A stretch of 64,000 bases of DNA. It comes from Heliopora coerulea. Taxonomy: Eukaryota > Cnidaria > Anthozoa > Scleralcyonacea > Helioporidae. The notes under the pieces were generated by a model that was given only the letters and a program-made list of their open reading frames with translations, was not told where the DNA came from and did not search any database. The stretch covers positions 992,001 through 1,056,000 of the forward strand of contig JASJOG010000033.1 of the NCBI GenBank assembly GCA_030142905.1, in the 5' to 3' direction. Position numbers and translations under genes: made by a program. Positions 59,474 through 64,000 of the stretch are shown here, in pieces (within the stretch, counting starts at the first letter, position 1; each line of letters begins with the position of its first letter).

Positions 59474-60823
59474 CCCTGGCCAAATGAATGCGACATTGTT
59501 CAACATTGTTGAATTCAATTTTGTTGGATAGTGTTGGGCTACGTGGCCAAACGAATGCAACATGTTGTGCGGTGCCGACTCGAATTGTGGTGATTAGAGA
59601 TCTGGGATGAATAATAATCCCGAATTTTAGGCCAATCTACCCGTTGCCCTTGCCTGAGAGATGACTTGCTCACGTGCGTGAGCGCAACAATACGGACCTT
59701 AAGCGTCGAGTACTTTGGCGTCATGGACGTACCGCTTTGTCCGAGTTTTCCTGGGACGAGAACGCTTCAATTCGTATTACGCTGGTCACGCAAGATGCCG
59801 TTAAATATGACCCGAGGGTACGAAGGTCAAGAAATAAAAACAAAACAGTATTTCCAGCTCCATTACCGGAATTTTTTGGTCATGGCTCTCCGTGAGGATA
59901 TTTGCAAAATGCTTTTGCTATCCTTACAAATTAAGTTTATCACCTAGGCTGAATTTTTATTACCGTATCAAGCAACCTGCACGAAAAATTTGATTTTTTC
60001 CCACTCAAAGTACAGCCGCTTTACCCTCGAAGACATGAACGAATCGGAGTGTTTACGTTAATTTCGGGTTCGCAAATTGGACATACCTCGCCCAGCCGAT
60101 GCTCTTGGTCTACCAATTAGTCAGAGTTATCAGCAGAGAACTAAGACAGACAGAATTGAAGGACTCGGTATACTTTTAAAGAGACTGGCAATGGCATGCC
60201 CCTGTAGGTATGGAGGTCTGATCCATTGTTTTGGTCGAGGGGTACCGGAGTTAAGCATGATTACCAGCATTGTGGAGAACTGGATACATCAGCATCACCA
60301 CACGAAACTAACCGAGTGGAATGCTGACCTGCTAAGCCCCGATGCTCTCTAGTTATATGCCGATGCCATAACACAGAAAGGAACGGCTTTGACGAATTGT
60401 TTTGGCTTTGTTGACTGCACTGTACGCCCCATTTGTCGTCCAGGAGAAAATCAAAAGATTGTGCACAGTGGGCACAAGCGAGTACATGCCTTAAATTTCC
60501 AGTCTGACAATTCCAAATGGAGTCATCGCTCATCTTTATGGACCTGTAGGTAAGTGAGAAATTGAGAATCTAACAAATAACATCGCAATTATTCCGTGGA
60601 AGTGCGCGTGGAAATGGGAGTACAACTATGTTGTTCACACTTGAGAACAAAAGAAAGGGTTGAACGACGTTGCATCAAATGTTTGATGAAATTTAAACTT
60701 CGTTCAACATCATAGAACATCATGCAACGTGATGTAACATGGTGGCCAAACGAGTTCATCATGTTGCATTCAACAATGTTGAACGATGCTGAATCATGAT
60801 GTTGCATTTGTTTGACCAAGGCT
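59474..60823 (+). mobile_element. PIF/Harbinger transposon remnant with TIRs
   Basis: Left CCTGGCCAAATGAATGCGAC then TTGTTCAACATTGTTGAA; opposite strand right CCTTGGTCAAACAAATGCAA then CGTTCAACATTGTTGAATGC. Left also repeats GGCCAAACGAATGCAACATG at 59549, mirrored at the right (60750). The interior carries a broken Harbinger transposase. Target duplications are not clean. Confidence 0.7.
60000..60549 (+). pseudogene. Harbinger-type DDE transposase, first coding part, broken
   Basis: The frame reads SKYSRFTLEDMNESECLR, stop, FRVRKLDIPRPADALGLPIS, CRYGGLIHCFGRGVPELSMI, HHHTKLTEWNADLLSPDAL, stop (60350-60352), KGTALTNCFGFVDCTVRPIC, RPGENQKIVHSGHKRVHALN. It then shifts frame to IPNGVIAHLYGPVG and an intact GTAAGT donor (60550). 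FVD carries the first catalytic aspartate; the usual glycine after it is Cys here. The second exon with the rest of the DDE triad is absent. Two stops and one frame change make it inactive. Confidence 0.85.
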
Positions 60824-61510
60824 TAATACAACGAAATGTGAAACATAGACGACGAGCAAACAAGAATCTGTTATATCCCTTTTCTTATGTAACAGATCAC
60901 CCAGTCAGCTTTCTCAACGCCCGCAAAAATAGCAAATGACTTTCCAATTTATCATTATTGCAGCTCACCACTCCAGAAATTGTTCTCGAAAGGACGCTAG
61001 CATAAGTGTACAGGACCGATTTCAGCTGATTAAATCACTGATCTCTAGAGATCATTTAATCTCTTTGGGCTATTGTAAGCAGCTGTTTTTCTATTCCTTA
61101 ATTTGGGTATTAAATATTTGCATGAAAAAGAGAACGCCTTAAGGTATTTTGGTACTTTTATTTAGCTGAAGTAATAAGGAAAATCGACCTCTTGCGACCT
61201 AATCCTTACCCCCTTTTTTATACCGAGTCTAAGATGCCCCACCAGTCCTAGAACCACGAGCAGTCACTGTCGACGTAATTTTACCTTTGATCATAAATAA
61301 AATCTTTCGTTCAGTATTGGCTAGCAAACGTAACACGTGTGAGGTTGTCTGGCAAAATTCATCGAGCTTCTTTTTTTTTCTGCAGTTACTTCGATTTAGA
61401 AGCTTTTACCTTAGATCAGGATGTTTATGAGAAAACGACTTGTGGTTTTACCAGTCAGAACGATAAAGATTTAAGCCTTAACTCTGTTTGGTCTGAATTC
61501 CACCTCTATT

Positions 61511-61549
61511 ATTTTACACTGGCGTACGCCAGACGATTTTACTCGTTAA
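61511..61549 (-). repeat. Dispersed GTCTGGCGTTAGCC repeat
   Basis: On the minus strand it reads AACGAGTAAAATCGTCTGGC then GTACGCCAGTGTAAAAT, a variant of the word at 62871. Confidence 0.65.
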
Positions 61550-61599
61550 CTGACACAGCAATCGATAATTTGACACTGTTTAGTAATGCCAGTACGATA

Positions 61600-62860
61600 T
61601 GAAATCGTAATCAAGATATCAAATAGTAACTGCCCTCATACGATGCAGATTTCAAGTAACATGAAACAAGTCAGTTGCGATACCACTGGTGTACGAGTGG
61701 TATGCTGACAACCAAACGTGAGCAGCAAACTTGGGGATTAAAAGTAGTTTTTCTTGAACAGGATATAGTATTTTACCTCCTTTTCTGGACAGTCTTAGAC
61801 AATGTGGTAATTTTATTATACTAATTGAAAGTATTGGAAGCAATTTGATGTGATGGGAACAACTGAAAATCGATTAAAATTAACCGCAAAAATCTTATTT
61901 ACGGGCATCTATTATAGACTTATTAAGTAACAACGTTTTATGCACAAAATATCTCATGTATTTTACTCTGCAATTTGCTTTTATTTCCAAAATATGGAGT
62001 GGAGGCACATGAGTTCTCTCCCTAGGTGGTTCTACCGTCTACGATTCAACAACACTGGTTTTTTCGTACAACCCTAAAATGAATAATTCTTATTTTATAA
62101 CAGTTATATAATCGTCTAATTTTATTTTCAATAGTACATATATATATTACATCTATCAGCGATTCTGTGCTCTCAGTAACTCGCGTGTGTTCTTTAATTA
62201 ACTATTTTAACTGAAATAAATTAATGATATCTAAAAATCATTTTGTATGCTTATTTGGACGACGGTGCTGAGAATGCTCCAGAGAATAAAAGTTATTCAT
62301 TCTCTTTGTTTTGTATGAAGAATTCTTTTGCTTAAGGGATGTCCCTAAAGCGTGGTTCACACTGAAACGTAAGCATAAGCATAAGGTTAAAACAAAAGGC
62401 AAAACAAAAGAATGAAGTCAAGCCTGCGACATGAGGATCTTCGCAAGCGTAAGCGTAGGATCATAGTCCCAGGGTAAACCAAGAGCCAAACAAAAGACGA
62501 AACAAAGAAAAATTCTTGTTTTATTTTCGCAAGTCCCAGAGGAGACATCATGCTTTGTTTTCGTGTTGAAACCAAAATCAATGTTCAGAACTTTGACGCA
62601 GTAATGAACATTTCTTCAACTTTTTATTTACTCTTTATTCAACTTTTCATGCATCAATTGTTTTTCTTTTTGATCTTTGTTCCCATTTTACTTTTTCCGT
62701 TGTTCTTTAATGTGTTATATTCTTGTAAGTTATTGTTGTGTGACAACTGTATGCATGTAGGAGAGGGTGTAAAACATTTCAAGAACTCGTGACGAAAATC
62801 TACATTTTTCATTGCTGTCTCCTACAGGGAACTCGTTATAGACCTCGAAATTTGGCCCGA
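61600..62860. other. No gene; GCATAAGCATAAG repeat word
   Basis: Around 62350-62460 the text CGTGGTTCACACTGAAACG, GTAAGCATAAGCATAAGG and GCAAGCGTAAGCGTAGG looks like one end of a MITE, but I could not find its partner end. The rest shows nothing I can support. Confidence 0.35.
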
Positions 62861-62870
62861 GACTTCTTCC

Positions 62871-62911
62871 CTTGACGTGTAAAATCGTCTGGCGTTAGCC
62901 AGAGTAAAATA
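62871..62911 (+). repeat. Dispersed GTCTGGCGTTAGCC repeat, best copy
   Basis: GACGTGTAAAATCGTCTGGC then GTTAGCCAGAGTAAAAT. The core CTGGCGTTAGCCAG is a palindrome with a 4-base centre. Five copies occur in the window, two of them in HELQ intron 1. Confidence 0.7.
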
Positions 62912-64000
62912 AAAAAGATTCTGATGTTAGACTTTGTCATGCAGTATAATATAGTACGTTATTTTGATTCATTTGGATCAAGAATCTTTTTTTATGAAAC
63001 CAGATAGGAGTTTCGTAGCAGGAATTGATATTTTTATCGAGTTCCCCATGGGAAGCTTTATTGAACAACATAATTACTCTAGAACATTTCCGAAAAATTT
63101 AAGGACTTTCTAGGAAAAGACCTGATATTTAAAATTGTGCCTTTTAAAGGACCGGATCGAAATCAGAAAGTACACTTGGTTAAAAATTGGGTTAATCCAT
63201 GACCCCCGATTGTTACGGGCCAACGGTGGTAATCTTACCGTTTGTCTTGGAATTCCTCTGGAATGTTCTGGCAGCTGCAATTCTTGAATCAACTGAAATA
63301 AGGAGTAGCAAAAGCAGCAACGGAACGACATTCATGTTGAAGCTTGTGGGAGAAAGGGGGCCGAGCATTTTAATTTTCACGAAGTTTGTAGCTCAACTTT
63401 AAGGAGAACTAGTCGTCCTTTAATAGACCACCCGTGCGCTTAATCACCTAATGAACGACACGTCAATTACTCTGTCAGATCTCACATGTTGGTTGATTTA
63501 ACAACTTGCTCTTTATAAGACGATAGTTGAAACTGACTGATTATTTAGGTAACATAACGGGGCTGAATCACATTATAGTGCTGACCTCTTTAAACTCTTC
63601 AACAAACTGTAATTCTGTTGCAATTTGCCGAAGAATTCCTTACAAGGGAAAGTGAAAGCAAGGGTGCCACCAGAAATTGGAAAAAGTGGGTCGTTTTCGG
63701 CCCAGAACCCCTCTGCCCCCAACAATAACGACACACATAGTAAACTATGTTAAGTATGTGTTTAGTTTATAGTAACATCCGAAGCCAAAGACAGGCAAAA
63801 AAGAGTAGAAGTCACTTCTGGGCTGCTCAGAACATTAAAGCTGACGGTTGACATTCAAAAATCTCTCAAACTTCCCAAAAAAGGGGGCGACCGCCATCCC
63901 CGACTCCCCCTCGTTGCGCCGATGAGGAAAAGCGTGATATATGTGCAGAATATAAGCTCAAAGAAGGCTAAATGACTTTTATTGTGACTCACAGAAATAT
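62912..64000. other. No feature supported
   Basis: No exon, TIR pair or SINE could be supported. Short GC-rich words (CCCCCTCGTTGCGCCG near 63905) suggest a repeat running out of the window. Confidence 0.35.

Overview
The window reads as nuclear DNA of an animal, most likely an anthozoan cnidarian and plausibly a stony coral. It is AT-rich, its genes are split by GT-AG introns, and the introns and spacers are full of small inverted-repeat transposons (MITEs), tRNA-derived SINEs, a Penelope-like retroelement and simple repeats. No bacterial features are present. The taxon call is inference from gene structure and repeat style, because no database could be searched.

Two protein-coding genes can be reconstructed exon by exon. 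The first fills positions 950-37183 on the plus strand. It is a complete HELQ (helicase POLQ-like, superfamily 2 Ski2-type 3'-5' DNA repair helicase) with 18 coding exons. All splice phases agree, all introns are GT-AG, and the protein is about 1102 aa, the same size as vertebrate HELQ. Its Walker [19 protein letters not shown] and [10 protein letters not shown] motifs are intact, and a helix-hairpin-helix region lies at the C-terminus. The second gene lies convergently at 51616-42411 on the minus strand. It is a four-exon secreted fibrinogen-related (FReD) protein of about 278 aa: signal peptide, short Cys-containing coiled stretch, then a complete fibrinogen C-terminal domain with four cysteines and a DxDND calcium loop. 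Its 5.4 kb third intron is largely made of fold-back transposons.

Mobile DNA by region. HELQ intron 1 holds a 486-bp TIR element (3129-3614) and a six-copy 76-bp minisatellite. Intron 4 holds a long GATA tract. Intron 5 carries a decayed duplicate of part of exon 5 with its donor site. Intron 7 has a cluster of old tRNA-SINE copies. Intron 10 has a Harbinger-type MITE with a TAA duplication. Intron 12 carries a Penelope-like element with YVDD reverse transcriptase and GIY-YIG-type endonuclease, near-identical 272-bp inverted arms and a 12-bp target duplication. Intron 14 holds a nested palindrome, and intron 16 holds a Harbinger-like and a hAT-like MITE with clean target duplications. Between the genes lie a mariner-like MITE, a 60-bp-TIR element inside a repeated unit, and a TTAA-flanked piggyBac-like MITE. 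The FReD introns contain a 3 kb head-to-head pair of TIR elements, two fold-back repeats and a SINE. The last 12 kb has no gene I can support. It holds two copies of one MITE, a tandem duplication split by a later retroposon insertion, small palindromic MITEs and a decayed PIF/Harbinger transposase copy with TIRs.

The most interesting structural signal is a shared motif, CTGATGAT-hairpin-(C/T)GAAA. It recurs in the Penelope arms and in two other fold-back palindromes and resembles the core of hammerhead ribozymes known from Penelope-like terminal repeats. Nothing here amounts to a proven new system.
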